Source: Dichetophora obliterata (lineage: Eukaryota; Arthropoda; Insecta; Diptera; Sciomyzidae). Taken from it: a DNA stretch of 64,000 bases. Made by a program: the position numbers and the translations under genes. The notes under the pieces were generated by a model. That model saw nothing but the letters and a program-made list of their open reading frames with translations. It was not told the origin of the DNA and did no database searches. The stretch covers positions 184,076,888 through 184,140,887 of the forward strand of contig OY986438.1 in the NCBI GenBank assembly GCA_963920525.1, in the 5' to 3' direction. Position 1 is the stretch's first letter; each line of letters opens with the position of its first letter. Shown here piece by piece: positions 10,736 through 20,998 of this stretch.

Positions 10736-10998
10736 TACCTTGTCAAAAAGTTAAAAAAAAATAAGTGGAATAAAACAAACCCAAAGGAGCAAAGATCGTC
10801 ACACATGTTCCTTTTTTTAAAACCTAATTTATACATTTTTGTAGAACTTTCTGAGATTGAAATTTTTATCCAGAAATACAAAACATTTATAATAAAAAAT
10901 TTAATGACGACTGAAATCGGCCAACATATTTAAAGAAATTTTCTTAGCTCAAAAAATCTGATGTAAAGTCTTTGATTTCATAGACTTAACATTTTAAT

Positions 10999-11941
10999 TT
11001 GAATACAATTTTAATTAAAAAATATATAATGAATTTAAAGGATTTAGTCAGAGTATTGAAAAAAAGGTCCGTTTTAACTTTTAAACTTGAGAGGATGGCA
11101 AAAAGAACACCATTTTTAAATCTGCATTCAAAATTAATTTATTATAAAAGCATCGATTTTTGTCATTGTTGGTATTCTAAATGAAATTTCCCAAAGCTTT
11201 AAGAAAATGGACAAGTGAACTCAAAATGCTGCATATTCGCTATCAAACAAACTCATTTCTGTGGACTTTATTATAAGTCTTGTTTTTATGAAAAAGTTGC
11301 TATCAAAAATTAAACTCCTGACTGAATCTCTTGAAGCCGTTGAACTGAATATTTTAGATGCTATGAAATTTATTTCTTGTACCCTTAAATCATTAAAAAA
11401 AATAAATTCGGACTCTGAAGGTACGGATAGCCTAATTAGAAGTGCTGTTGCATTGTGAAAATCTTTTAGTATTTATGCTGAAAAGGAATTCTCAATTCGC
11501 CATCGCCGTCGTCTTGTGCCGAAACATTTGGATGACACAAGGCCAACGCGGCTTATTTTTCGATGAACTGTTTTTATAAAAGAGAATTTAAACTTGTATT
11601 GGATAAGATAACCTCTCTGATGCGAGATAAATTAAGCAGTTGCTTAGAAACAATAAACCCTCTGTATGAACTCTTTAATCCAATTCTATCTTCTACTAAC
11701 TTGACCCAAAAGCAAATTCTAGAATCTATAAAATTGTTACCAAAAAATTGTTTGTTGGATTCACTTCAATTGAAAGCGGAATTTGAAGTATTCTATGATC
11801 TAAGCGAAGGCGTAGAAACTCTATCGGGTACAGCTCATGTTTCAGAATGCAATAAAAATCCCTTCCTGCAGTAAACAAAATGTCGCGTTTGCTGTGCACA
11901 GCGCCTGTTAATGTTGCAGGAAATGAGAGAGTGTTCAGCAA

Positions 11942-11945
<4 letters not shown>
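10999..11945 (+). pseudogene. hAT transposase remnant, 5' part (ZMYM1/DUF4371 type)
   Basis: Decayed frames at 11,261-11,458 (FIISLVFMKKLLSKI, then SDSEGTDSLI) and 11,563-11,874 (KREFKLVLDKITSLM, DKLSSCLETINPLYELF) follow the order of the hAT transposases related to vertebrate ZMYM1. The next block, TAPVNVAGNERVFSKL at 11,896-11,945, is the C-terminal dimerisation motif. It breaks off where the LINE is inserted and resumes at 15,089. The N-terminal zinc finger and the catalytic start are not readable; the frame at 10,999-11,184 may be part of it. Several stops and frameshifts are present. Confidence 0.8.
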
Positions 11946-11980
<35 letters not shown>

Positions 11981-11985
11981 TATTT
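11941..11985. repeat. (ATT)n tail of the LINE
   Basis: About 13 ATT units. Read on the minus strand this is the (AAT)n 3' tail of the non-LTR element 11,946-15,088. Confidence 0.85.
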
Positions 11986-14900
11986 ATATTAGTACATTAA
12001 GAACTAGGTTATTTTATAGTACAGAGCTCAAAGACATAATTTTAATTCAACTTATTATAAAACATTTAAACTTAAATCTAAGGTAATTTAAATTTATTGT
12101 TATACAATTAAAAGTGTTATCAAAAAATTTTTATGTTAAACAAATGTAAATTCATAAGACAGATAAAACTTAAATTAAGAAAGAGCAAACAAGAGAGAGA
12201 TAGAGAGAGAAAGTCATATAGAGCTAAAGATCTGATATTTTGTTAAATATTATGTGATGAAAAGTGCTTCAAAATAGCATGTTTGAAGGATGTTTTTGAC
12301 GCTATGGATTTTAAGCTACTAGGCAATGAATTCCATAATCTAGCGGCATTAATAAAAAATAGTCTTGTGGAGTTTAGAAAGTTAAAACAAGGTATAGTTA
12401 GCACTTGGCTTCTAATTGACTGACTAAATTGCAGTTTTTCAAATAAGTAGAAAAGAGTTTTGTGGTGTATGAGTTTGTGTAAAAATATGCAATTCCTGGC
12501 ATTAGAGTAGCTTATGATATCGCACCCAAGTATACAGTTTTTTAATTGAGCTAAATGATCAAATTTACGCAAGCCGTAGACATAACGAGTGGCATGATTA
12601 AACGCGATCTGCAATTTAAGTTGAGACCGCGAGTCTAACTTGCTGTATACAAGTTCAGAATATGTTATGACGGGGACATCGAGCTGAATTACAAGTTTAC
12701 GTCTTAGACCAATAGGTGTATACTCAGACGACATCCTAAGGTTACGCAAGATGTAATAGATTTTGCGGACTACACTGTTGATATGATCTGTGCAAGCTTA
12801 CTTTTGATATTAAATCCATTGATATTAAATCCAAGACTTACAACACTATTAACTCTTTTTATGATTTTATCACCAAATATAACATCTGGAATGGAGTCAG
12901 GGCTTATTTTTTCTTTAGAGACAGGCAACACATACGACTTAAGTACATTAAGGTGAAGACTATTTTTCATAGCCCATTGGTTTATACTGTCAAGATCTTC
13001 ATTCAGTTTGCATACTAAATCTTCCATGAGGTTTGTTCTACCAGAAAAGTAAATCTAAACGTCATCAGCATAAGCATGCATGGACGAATATGTGCAGCAG
13101 TGAAAAATGTCATTCACGAACATGGAGAAGAGCAGCGGGCCAAGAACCGATCCCTGAGGCACACCACAGCAAACAGCTTCATAGTACGAAAAATTAGTAC
13201 CGACCTTCACTCTTTGTACTCTATTTGTCAAATAGCTACTTAACAAATGAGTGGCACTGTCGCAGAAACCAAAGAAATATTTTAATTTTTGACAAAGGAG
13301 TTCATGACATACAGTGTCAAATGCTTTTGAAAAATCAAACAGACACAATAGAGTTAGTCTACCATCATCATAATAAGACCTTATATCATCCATTACTTTA
13401 ACCGTAGCAGTAGAGCAACTGTGACCTGCGCGAAAACCAGATTGGAATGGAGACAAAAGATTATTTTCACTTAAGAATGATGATATTTGGTTAGCCATGA
13501 TAGATTCACATACTTTGGATAGTGAAGACAGGATGTTTATAGGCCTGAAATCCTTCGGTTCACAAGCTGTATTTTTTTTTGCCACCGGCGTTACTATAGC
13601 AGATTTCCACAAATGTGAAAAAGACGATGTAGTAAAACAATAATTAATAATGTGAGTTAGAGAGCTAAGAATGTGTGGTAAAATAATCTTTACAAATTTT
13701 ATATTTATACCATCTTCACCAACAGCATTTGATTTTATCTTCAATACAGGCTTTGCAACATCGTCTTCTGTCACCGTGGTAAACTGAAATGTATGTTCAA
13801 TAGGAGTACCTAAAAATGTATGGGAACTTGGCGTGTAATTTTGGTTCACATTGGTGCTAGCCAGAAAATATTCATTAAGATGGTCAGGATGAATCTGGCA
13901 GTTAGGTGTTTGCTTGTCAACAATGCTTAAGTTTTTTAGATTGTTCCATAAAAATTGAGGTGGAAGAGTGGTTTTGAGTTTGGTTGAGCAATACCTTATT
14001 TTTGATTGCCTTATTATGGTTATGGAAGCATTCCTAGCGCTTCTATAGTTTTCCCATTTTTCAGATGAAGGATTCTTTTTCCATATTGCATGCAACCTGT
14101 TTCTTTTTTTTATGGCAAGCTGTACACGATTTGTAAACCACGAGCAGGACATATTTTTAATATTTACAGTTTTCAAAGGGACATGTTTTACGAACAGTTC
14201 AGTTATTGCACTTGTAAATATGGTCAGCTTATCTTCAATACTAGGACAAAACCACACATTATTCCACGGAGCTACAGACAGATCACAGAAAAGAGCATAA
14301 GAATCAATATACTTAAAATCGTGATATGAAAAAGTATGCGACGAGGCTGAACAAGATAAGTTAATGTCAAGAGTACAGAGGTCATGATCAAGAGTACATA
14401 AAGTCATGATCCGATAAAAAATAAATTTGGTCAAACAAAAGGACAGTTGAAATTTCAGATACTATAAAATATTCAAGAAGACTAGGACTATCGTTAGACG
14501 AGAAACGTGTAGGCATGGTATCATTTACAACATACAGACCAACGGATGTAATATTGTCACTAAGAGATTGTGTTATACTGTCATTACATAAAATATTAAC
14601 ATTAAAATCACCACATATAACAAAATAATTAAAATCTAATGAAAGATCTGACAATTCAGAAAAATAAGAGTCAAGACTATTGCACTTATTAGGGTTGTAT
14701 ACAGAGGACAAGGTTATTTTCAAATTATTGTCAGCTATGCAGACATTCAGATACTCAATTTGACTAGATTTTTTCGAATTACTTATAAGTTTTGCATTAA
14801 GATTACTGCGGCAGTACATTGCTACCCCTCCGCCTTTTCGATCTTGTCTATCATTTCTGAAAAGTGTATAATTTTTTATATTATAAGCATAATCCAATAT

Positions 14901-15088
14901 TTCAAAACAGAACTAAGTTTCAGACACACATATAACATCAACAGACGAGTCCTCAAAAACATATTTAACATAGTCCATCTTAACTGAATTTAGGCTTCTA
15001 GCATTAAAGTGGACTACTTTCAAGCCCGATTGTCCTTTACACAGAACTTCCACAAGAACTTTATTATTAACACCACTACAGTTCTATG
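11946..15088 (-). mobile_element. 5'-truncated non-LTR retrotransposon inside a hAT remnant
   Basis: The element reads on the minus strand from a blunt 5' end inside the endonuclease region (15,088) to an (AAT)n tail (11,946-11,985). AAATTA occurs at both borders (11,940-11,945 and 15,089-15,094) as target duplication. The hAT reading FSKL before the element continues as KLKLVKNYLRTTKS after it, which fixes both borders. ORF1 and the first part of the endonuclease are absent, the usual result of incomplete reverse transcription. The trinucleotide tail and the C-terminal region suggest the CR1/Jockey/I group; the clade was not settled. Confidence 0.9.
12243..15040 (-). pseudogene. LINE endonuclease-reverse transcriptase
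   Basis: Order on the minus strand: endonuclease from about 15,040 (VVHFNARSLNSVKMDYV, VICVSET, then VICGDFNVN and LSDHDFM); linker; reverse transcriptase from 14,434 (KKNTACEPKDFRPINILSSL, FDFSKAFDTV, GVPQGSVLGPLLF and the catalytic AYADDV); C-terminal segment to 12,243 with LRNLRMSSEYTP and AARLWNSLPSSLK. Lesions: a stop in the endonuclease near 14,900, a frame change near 14,400, TAG directly after AYADDV, a 15-bp tandem duplication at 12,804-12,833, and a frameshift just after it. No RNase H domain was seen. It would nick DNA and copy its own RNA if intact; this copy cannot. Confidence 0.88.
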
Positions 15089-15250
15089 AAATTAAAATTA
15101 GTTAAAAATTATTTAAGAACCACAAAAAGTGACTAACATCTTAATGACTTAATTATACTTTCATTAGAAAAGGACATAGTTGATCTCATTAACTTAGATA
15201 ATATGGCGCAGCAATGGGCTGCCTTAAAAAAAAAAGAATTTATATTTAAA
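15089..15250 (+). pseudogene. hAT transposase remnant, 3' part
   Basis: Continuation of the hAT at 10,999-11,945 after the LINE: KLKLVKNYLRTTKS, one stop, then HLNDLIILSLEKDIVDLI and NMAQQWAALKKK. This is the normal C-terminal end of the ZMYM1-like hAT transposases. The 3' terminal repeat was not found; the Harbinger at 15,376 begins about 125 bp downstream. Confidence 0.8.
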
Positions 15251-15594
15251 TGTTATACTTAAAAATTAAGTTTGTTTACTTAAAACACGATTTTTTTAAA
15301 TTAATTTAAAAAATTAAATGAAAAAATGTCAAAGAAATTGAAAGCCCTGTTTATTTTTTTATACATATAAACTATCAGCCTTACCAAAAAAAAAAAATAA
15401 GTGCTGGCTTTAACAAATGCAAGCTCTAAACAGATGTCAGCTCTAAATATTTTTCGTACCAAAAATAAATATAACAGCAGTTGTGGATTATATGAGCTGT
15501 TTTGTGACCCAGAAATTTATGTGGAATGTAGAATTTGCAGCGTATATTTGCGTTAAACATACCCAACATAAAATATAAATGTCAAAAATTTAAA

Positions 15595-16712
15595 ATGAAT
15601 AAGCCGCAAAATATCAAAAGAAAGGTAAATGGATTTAAATTAAAAAAAAAACGTAAATAAGTTTTTTATGAAATTTTTAAAATTGTTTCAGCGATCTAGC
15701 AACTGGACGACCACAATGAAGAAGGCTTTCTGTGGATTTGTGAAAGAACACGCAGAAGTTGTCAACTCCAAAGCGAATGACCAGAAGTCTATCCAATTAA
15801 AGAAGGTAGCCTGGACAAAGATCGGTGAAAATATGGCTGCATTAGGCCATGCAGTGGATAAGAAGCATATGAGAGATATGTGGATACGCATCAAAAGCCA
15901 TGCGCGCTTAACAGTGAGTGAGTTTAACAGCAGCTCATCCGCGACAGGTGGTGGACCGGCACCTGCAAAGCCAGACGAGCTGTTCTACCAAATTTTGGAC
16001 ACGGATCCACTAGATGCAACTGACGACTACGCAGATTTTGATTGTGATGCCATGCAGGTTCCTTTGACGCGTGAAAAAGAATGTAAAAGTGCAATTAATG
16101 TAAGCAACAAGCCATGTTTTAATTGCTTATTTTATTTTTAGGTACTATGGAGCCACAATCTTCATATCAGGGCGACAAGGAAAATGAGATTGCTATTGTT
16201 TCAAGTTCTCCTGTTTCACCACCTGCATTAGAAATCCATGAATGTTCCATAAAAGAAAGCAGTTCGAAGAAATGTAAATTTTTTATTGTTATTAATAAAA
16301 TACGCAACTTAATTTGATTTTTTTTAAAGTGCGGCCGAAAAGAAAGCAAGGAAGCGTCTCTACTCCAAAGCAAAGCAGACAGGATGACTTACTTAATGAA
16401 AGGATATCGCAAATTAACGAAGAGCGGGAACAGCGACGAATTTTGTTTGAGCAGGAGCTGCAAAATTTAAAAAATTCGGCAAGACTCGACCAATTAATGT
16501 TTGAGCAGCAGCAGCAAAATTTAAAAAATTCGGCATTATATGACCAAACAATTTTTGAGAAAAAACTTGAAGTCTTAGAATTAAAAAAAAAAAGTATTTT
16601 GAAAATACAAATTGCTAATGAACTTTGTTATTCTTCGTTTTTTATTTCAATTGGAACAGGTATAGAGACTTCAATAAAATATGCAGAAATAATATGGATT
16701 AAAAATATTTAG
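15595..16712 (+). CDS. Harbinger Myb/SANT-like DNA-binding protein, four exons
   Basis: Exons: 15,595-15,624 (MNKPQNIKRK), 15,692-16,082, 16,142-16,273 and 16,330-16,712. Introns start GTAAAT, GTAAAAGT and GTAAAT, end TTTCAG, TTTTAG and TAAAG, and keep the frame, giving 311 residues with no stop. Residues about 11-85 form a Myb/SANT (trihelix-like) domain with spaced tryptophans (SNWTTTMKKAF, VAWTKIGENM, DMWIRIK). An acidic stretch (DPLDATDDYADFD) follows. Residues about 215-275 are a charged coiled coil with an internal duplication (FEQELQNLKNSA and FEQQQQNLKNSA). In Harbinger elements this partner takes the transposase to the nucleus and to the element ends. It converges on the transposase gene, 44 bp away. 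The third exon could end differently if the last intron is used otherwise; overall the model is strong. Confidence 0.88.
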
Positions 16713-16756
16713 AAATAAATTGATCTCTATATATAGCTTTATTTTCTGTCTGTGCT

Positions 16757-17881
16757 TCAGTAGGTATTTAAATCGTCTTCTTCTACTTCAATATTTTGAT
16801 TTCGAACTTTAGCAATGTTATGAAGAACTGCAAGTGACACAACTAAATTTTTTGCAGTATTTAATTGCACCTGAATACCATTTAGGCAAATTCTAAATTT
16901 ATTTTTAAACTGGCCAAAGAATTTTTCAATTATATTTCTTGTTTTTATGTGTGCTTTTTGGTATCTTTGTTGCTCAGGTGTTAAAATGCGATTTTGTCAA
17001 AAAGGCGTCAACATAATTTTGCTAATTGCGTATCCTCCATCGCCAAGTAAGACTCCACCTCGAAGAATATTTTGCATTCCAAGAATTTTTCTTCTGATTG
17101 AAGAAAGCCTCCAAATTCTGGAATCATGTGCTGATCCTCTCCAACGGGTTACAATATCTAAAATTTTGTTGTTCGCGTCACATATAACTTGAACATTTAA
17201 CGAATAAAACCCTTTCCGACACCTATAACGTCCACCTAGTTCTCCACCTGGATTTTTTATCTTTATTTGAGTGCAGTCGATAGCACCAATGCATTGCGGA
17301 AATTGAAATTTTCTCCAAAAATCATTTTTTAACTCTTGAATTCCTTCTGCTGTATCAGGATAGGAAATGAATCGTCTCATTTTAGAAGCCAAGGCGATGG
17401 ATACGTCTCTGATGACCATGGTCATTGACTGTTGTGAAAATGTATGTATTTCAGCTAAAATAACACAAAATAAGAATTTTGGGATATTAAGAGATTTTGG
17501 CAGGAACTGGGAGAGTGTTCCGCAGAAAATATTCACTAAGGCCTACCAATATCCTTTTGGTACTGCCCTTTGGCTACGTAGCGTAAAAATGCCAGCACCT
17601 TTAACTCCGCACTAATAGAAGCACCACGTCCATCTTTTTCGAGATCACTTTTTAAAATTTCGATTATATATTTTGCAGAATCCTTGTCAAATCTTTTAAT
17701 CAAGCACTTATTACTATATTTTGAAGTTTTTTATCCAAACCCACCTATAAAATGATTTGAAATCTGTGTCACTATAGCTGTGCAAAGGATCGAAACGATT
17801 TTCATACACAATTCTTTTCCGTGCACTTCCCAACTCCTCCAAGATATTTAAATCATCTATTATACATAAATCTGTTATCAT
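16757..17881 (-). pseudogene. Harbinger (HARBI1-like) transposase with one clear stop
   Basis: The start is ATG 17,881 (MITDLCIIDDLNILEELG). A disruption lies near 17,745-17,714, where the frame is lost over 31 bases; this is too short for a normal intron, so an indel is likelier. The frame resumes (NKCLIKRFDKDSAKY). An intron at 17,546-17,455 (GTAGGC..TTTTAG) restores KDIG|AEIHTFSQQSM. Catalytic motifs are readable: GAIDCTQI (first Asp), LLGDGGYAI (second Asp) and NIIEKFFGQFK (Glu). A TGA at 16,999-16,997 after LTPF lies between the second Asp and the Glu; the same frame then runs to the natural stop at 16,757. It should cut and paste the element with 3-bp TWA-type duplications. It is probably recently dead. 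Confidence 0.85.
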
Positions 17882-18160
17882 TTTCCATGTATCAATATTA
17901 AAAATTTGAAGTTTGAATTTTGTGGAACGAGTTTAAGCATCGGCTTAGTAGTGGCTACAACTGCTGCTAAGTTACCGTCGACTTTTTGAAAATGTCAGCT
18001 CTTTTTGTTTTATTGGTACGAAAATGTGAAAAAAGCTGACTCTAAACCTTAGTATCAGTTTTTAGTAAGGCTGTATGATTTTTTAAAACAGAAACGAAAA
18101 CAAATTTTTAAATGCTGATGGCACAGTGCAACACGAAAAAAATAACCATATACGGACACC

Positions 18161-18336
18161 CAGAGCTGTAAAAGAATGCATTCATTTGTGATTTAAAATC
18201 ATTTAATTCCCAATCAATGATTTAAAAAAATTGATTGCATTCATTTTTTCAAATCATTGAATGTGATTGCAATCTCATTTTGAATATAAATTACATGATT
18301 TAAAATCACAAATGATTGCATTCTTTTACAGCTCTG
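18161..18336. mobile_element. hAT-type MITE, 176 bp, perfect 8-bp duplication
   Basis: Termini CAGAGCTGTAAAAGAATGCA and complement pair over about 41 bp. The duplication CGGACACC is exact on both sides (18,153-18,160 and 18,337-18,344). CAGAG termini and an 8-bp duplication are hAT hallmarks. The whole unit folds into a hairpin around gattgcattcatttt. No coding content. Confidence 0.92.
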
Positions 18337-19135
18337 CGGACACCACTACGTAATAAAAGACCAAAAAAAAGGACCTCTGTCTCCCAGTTATGCCCAAAGT
18401 CCTCCAGGTTTTTTTATGGGCTCCCAAAGATGTGGGGCCTCGGTGTCATTTTTGCAAGAAAATTATCATTTTCTCAAGCTCATATCTTGCAAACCATTCG
18501 AACAAAAATTGTGAAAATAGAAAAAAAAAATCATCTTCAAGGTCAAAATCGCAAAAAACTTTAAAAAATGAGCGAAAAATGGCCCAAAAAGCGTTTTTTT
18601 CATTTTCCGCTTTTTCGAACAAAATTACTTTATGAAAAATGCGCTTATTTTCTTTGGCCTGGTAGGGCTTATAGCGCTGATTAAAACCCCAAAGTTTATT
18701 TTAAGCAGGCTGATCCAACTTCTTGAGATATAGACCTTTATAGCTTGAGTATCGCTTATATCTCACCCATTTCTTATCCGATCTGGTTGAGATGGGTATC
18801 GTTGAGAAGACCTTTGAAAACGCTTTAAATCTCTATATAAATATGTTAATTTTTACTAACTCATTGTGGCAAATTAGAAAAAAAAAAGATTTTTTAACTT
18901 CACTTTTGTAATAAAAATCTGGTTTTCTCAAAAAACAGCCCTAGTAAAAAAAACAATTGAAATGTAAGAAAATAAGCGATTTCTTAAAAAAAAAATGATT
19001 TCAAAACTTTGAACGTAAATAATTGTCAGTCAGGAGGCCGAGTGTGTGAGTGCACTGTACCTTCACTGATAGTAAGTGCATTCTAATAAAAATTTTCAAG
19101 CTGGTGGGTGAGTTCCCGTGCCCAAACTGTTAAAC

Positions 19136-19312
19136 AACTACCTGGAAGCAAACATCTGCATTGAATTCACATAAAAACAATCCAAAATATAAAAAAAATA
19201 CCTGGAAACACATTTTAGCTCTTGTCATAAAGATGAAATTGTGAACATATAAAATCAAAAAAACTTCTATCAAAAAACTACCTGGAAGCAAACATCTGCA
19301 TTGAATTCACAT
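19136..19312. repeat. 35-bp direct repeat pair
   Basis: Units at 19,136-19,172 and 19,277-19,312 share aactacctggaagcaaacat followed by ctgcattgaattcacat. A shortened third version (tacctggaaacacat) lies at about 19,199. They sit on the left side of the fold-back unit. Confidence 0.75.
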
Positions 19313-19522
19313 CGTAACTCTTGTCATGTTTAATGTCTTGTATGTTTAATTAACGCTCAAAAATGAAATATGCCTGGCCAGAACCATGTGTTTGTCCAAG
19401 GGTTAACACCGTTTAGGAAGCGCTTAGGTATCACCTAATGCGTAATGCGATCACGCACCGACCGCAGCAGCACAGGCAATGCAGTAAGCTCAGCATACGC
19501 AACAAGGAACGCAGCACACAAT

Positions 19523-19530
19523 ATAAAAGC
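19523..19530 (+). promoter_or_regulatory. TATA box of the element-borne gene
   Basis: TATAAAAG lies about 150 bp before the ATG at 19,673. Transcription would start near 19,553 (gcattacac). An upstream ATG at 19,565 opens an 18-codon frame before the main start. A GTAAAAGT at 19,591 could be a splice donor. Confidence 0.6.
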
Positions 19531-19672
19531 GACACGACGCTCACATCGAGGCATTACACAGCGCGATGTCAACGAGAGCTCAGCTCAGCGGTAAAAGTTA
19601 TAAAGTGAAAGTAAAAAAGTGAAAGTGCTACAGCATAATTCGCACACAACATTGGCAACTGACAATTTCAAT

Positions 19673-20140
19673 ATGCAGTGTGAAAGTATTGATTTATTTT
19701 GCTACGTTTGCGGTCATCAAATTAGAGAAAAAAGTTCTAAAACATTGCAAAAGGAAAAGAATCTTTTAAGTAGTCAATTCAAGAAAGCATATCAGTTGTT
19801 TTTCGACGAAGTAGGCTTGACCGGTGAAAATTACACACCTAATACAGTGTGTCGCCAATGTTATAACAATCTCATGGCATGGTTGAGTGGAGACAAACAT
19901 AGTATGAAGTATTGTAAGCCGGTAAACTGGATTAATCTCCCAGGTGATCATGATGAAACCAGTTGCTATGCATGCGTAAATTACACATGTGGTCTAAATC
20001 GATATGCTGAGAGGAACAAAAGTTATAAAGCAACTGTAACAGCCACACTACCAGTGCTTGCACCTGAAAATTTTGTATCACCAAGGCCGCCAACTCTAGA
20101 TCGTAGTACAGAATGTACAGGAATAACTAGAGCAGTCTGA
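19673..20140 (+). CDS. Cys-rich protein of unknown function on the TTAA element
   Basis: ATG at 19,673 (MQCESIDLFCYVCGHQ) to TGA at 20,140, 155 residues. Cysteines are arranged in likely zinc-binding pairs: CYVCG (residues about 10-14), VCRQCYNNLMAWLSG (about 62-76) and SCYACVNYTCG (about 100-110). Between them lie a basic, amphipathic stretch (SSQFKKAYQLFFDEVGLTG) and CKPVNWINLPGDHDE. The C-terminus is Pro-rich (PENFVSPRPP). It resembles a widespread, unnamed arthropod family with C-x2-C, AW..G and W..P.DH motifs; that is from memory. After the stop, another frame reads NDLDPQLKRVRFASPG up to about 20,232, so the original protein may have been some 35 residues longer and been cut by a small indel. 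The role is unknown; nothing suggests catalysis. Confidence 0.7.
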   Translation: MQCESIDLFCYVCGHQIREKSSKTLQKEKNLLSSQFKKAYQLFFDEVGLTGENYTPNTVCRQCYNNLMAWLSGDKHSMKYCKPVNWINLPGDHDETSCYACVNYTCGLNRYAERNKSYKATVTATLPVLAPENFVSPRPPTLDRSTECTGITRAV

Positions 20141-20409
20141 AAGTAACGTGCCTGTGGACACCATAAGGACAACGATTTGGATCCACAACTTAAGAGAGTG
20201 CGATTTGCAAGTCCAGGGCCATCAACATTATAAACATAATACCAATATTTTTTTTATAATTGTTGTAATAGATAGCATATTATTGTAGTGCCCTCCCTGC
20301 TAAGACTGCTAATCCCTAAAACACTGAATCATTATTACTAAATATCTATGCTAGTACTCTTTGTTACAACCCTAACTCTGAATGCCAACCCATACCACCT
20401 AAGAACTAA

Positions 20410-20417
20410 GATTAATA
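20410..20417 (+). terminator. Candidate poly(A) signal of the element-borne gene
   Basis: AATAAA in gattaataaaatcag lies about 270 bp after the stop codon and before the right terminal repeat. This is weak evidence in AT-rich DNA. Confidence 0.35.
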
Positions 20418-20998
20418 AAATCAGTAATAGTATAACAATGAAACCTGCAACATGCCTTTTCACTTACGGGAGAAGGCTTTATAGTATCTCAATGTTGAAG
20501 TAAAGAAAAAACAAATGAAATTAAAAAATTTTCGGGAAATTTTTCACTTTTGCGGCTACCTAAGTGCTACCTAAACGGTGTTAAGAATCATTTCTAGGAA
20601 GTTGATATGTTCTAAAAAGTTGTTTATTGAGATCTTAGGTTCATTTTTGTAGTTGATTATTTCCTTGAATTTTGAACGGTTTGCTACCTATGTATCTGAA
20701 CAGGGGAAAAAAGGTAAAAAAAAATTTAATTTTTTAAAGTTTTTTTTATTTTATGTGTTCACAATTTTTGTTCTTTATGACAAGAGCTACAACTTTGCCT
20801 CAGACAGTAAATCAAAATTCTGAAAGGTTTACAAGATATGAGCTTGAGAAAATGATAATTTTTTTGCAAAAATGACACCGAGGCCACACATCTTTGGGGG
20901 CCCATAAAAAAAACCTGGAGGACTTTGGACAAAACTGGGAGACTTTTTTTTTGGTCTATTATCCCGTAGTGATAATCGTATATGGTTATTTTGTCATG

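Larger units (their letters stand above)
15376..18073. mobile_element. PIF/Harbinger element, nearly intact
   Basis: Termini are CAGCCTTACC at 15,376 and the complement of CAGCCTTACT ending at 18,073. Further subterminal similarity (gctctaaa, ttcgtacc) extends inward. A 3-bp duplication TAT flanks the unit (15,373-15,375 and 18,074-18,076). The length is 2698 bp. Inside, two convergent genes, a Myb-like protein on plus and a DDE transposase on minus, give the canonical two-gene Harbinger layout. The Myb gene is open throughout. The transposase has one clear internal stop and one other lesion. Confidence 0.92.
19407..20580 (+). mobile_element. TTAA-flanked element carrying one Cys-rich gene
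   Basis: The inverted termini CACCGTTTAGG(a/t)AGC(g/a)CTTAGGTA match at 22 of 24 bases (19,407-19,430 and 20,557-20,580). TTAA lies exactly on both sides (19,403-19,406 and 20,581-20,584). TTAA duplications occur in piggyBac and Kolobok elements, but the termini do not start with the CCC typical of piggyBac and no transposase frame fits in the 1174 bp. Inside are a TATA box, one 155-codon gene and a likely poly(A) signal. It looks like a non-autonomous element that has a gene, or a member of a family in which this protein does an unknown job. It is inserted in the fold-back unit 18,131-20,998. Confidence 0.85.
18131..20998. repeat. Inverted-repeat (fold-back) unit, interrupted twice
   Basis: The left arm 18,131-18,515 (minus the inserted MITE) and the right arm 20,795-20,998 match in inverted orientation at roughly 90 per cent. 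Shared words include ataaccatatacg, caaagtcctccaggtt, cctcggtgtcatttttgcaa and ttctcaagctcatatcttg. A further block similar to the right arm (tagctcttgtcataaaga) lies at 19,211-19,275 on the left side. No clear target duplication was found. It has no coding frame of its own and was invaded by the MITE 18,161-18,336 and the TTAA element 19,407-20,580. Confidence 0.8.

Noticed and set aside
17714..17744. 31-base intron in the Harbinger transposase
   Set aside because: Borders GT..AG keep the frame, but 31 bases is too short for splicing; an indel in a decaying gene is likelier.
19619..19672. Upstream extension of the Cys-rich frame starting at GTG
   Set aside because: A eukaryotic start needs ATG; the first in-frame ATG is 19,673.
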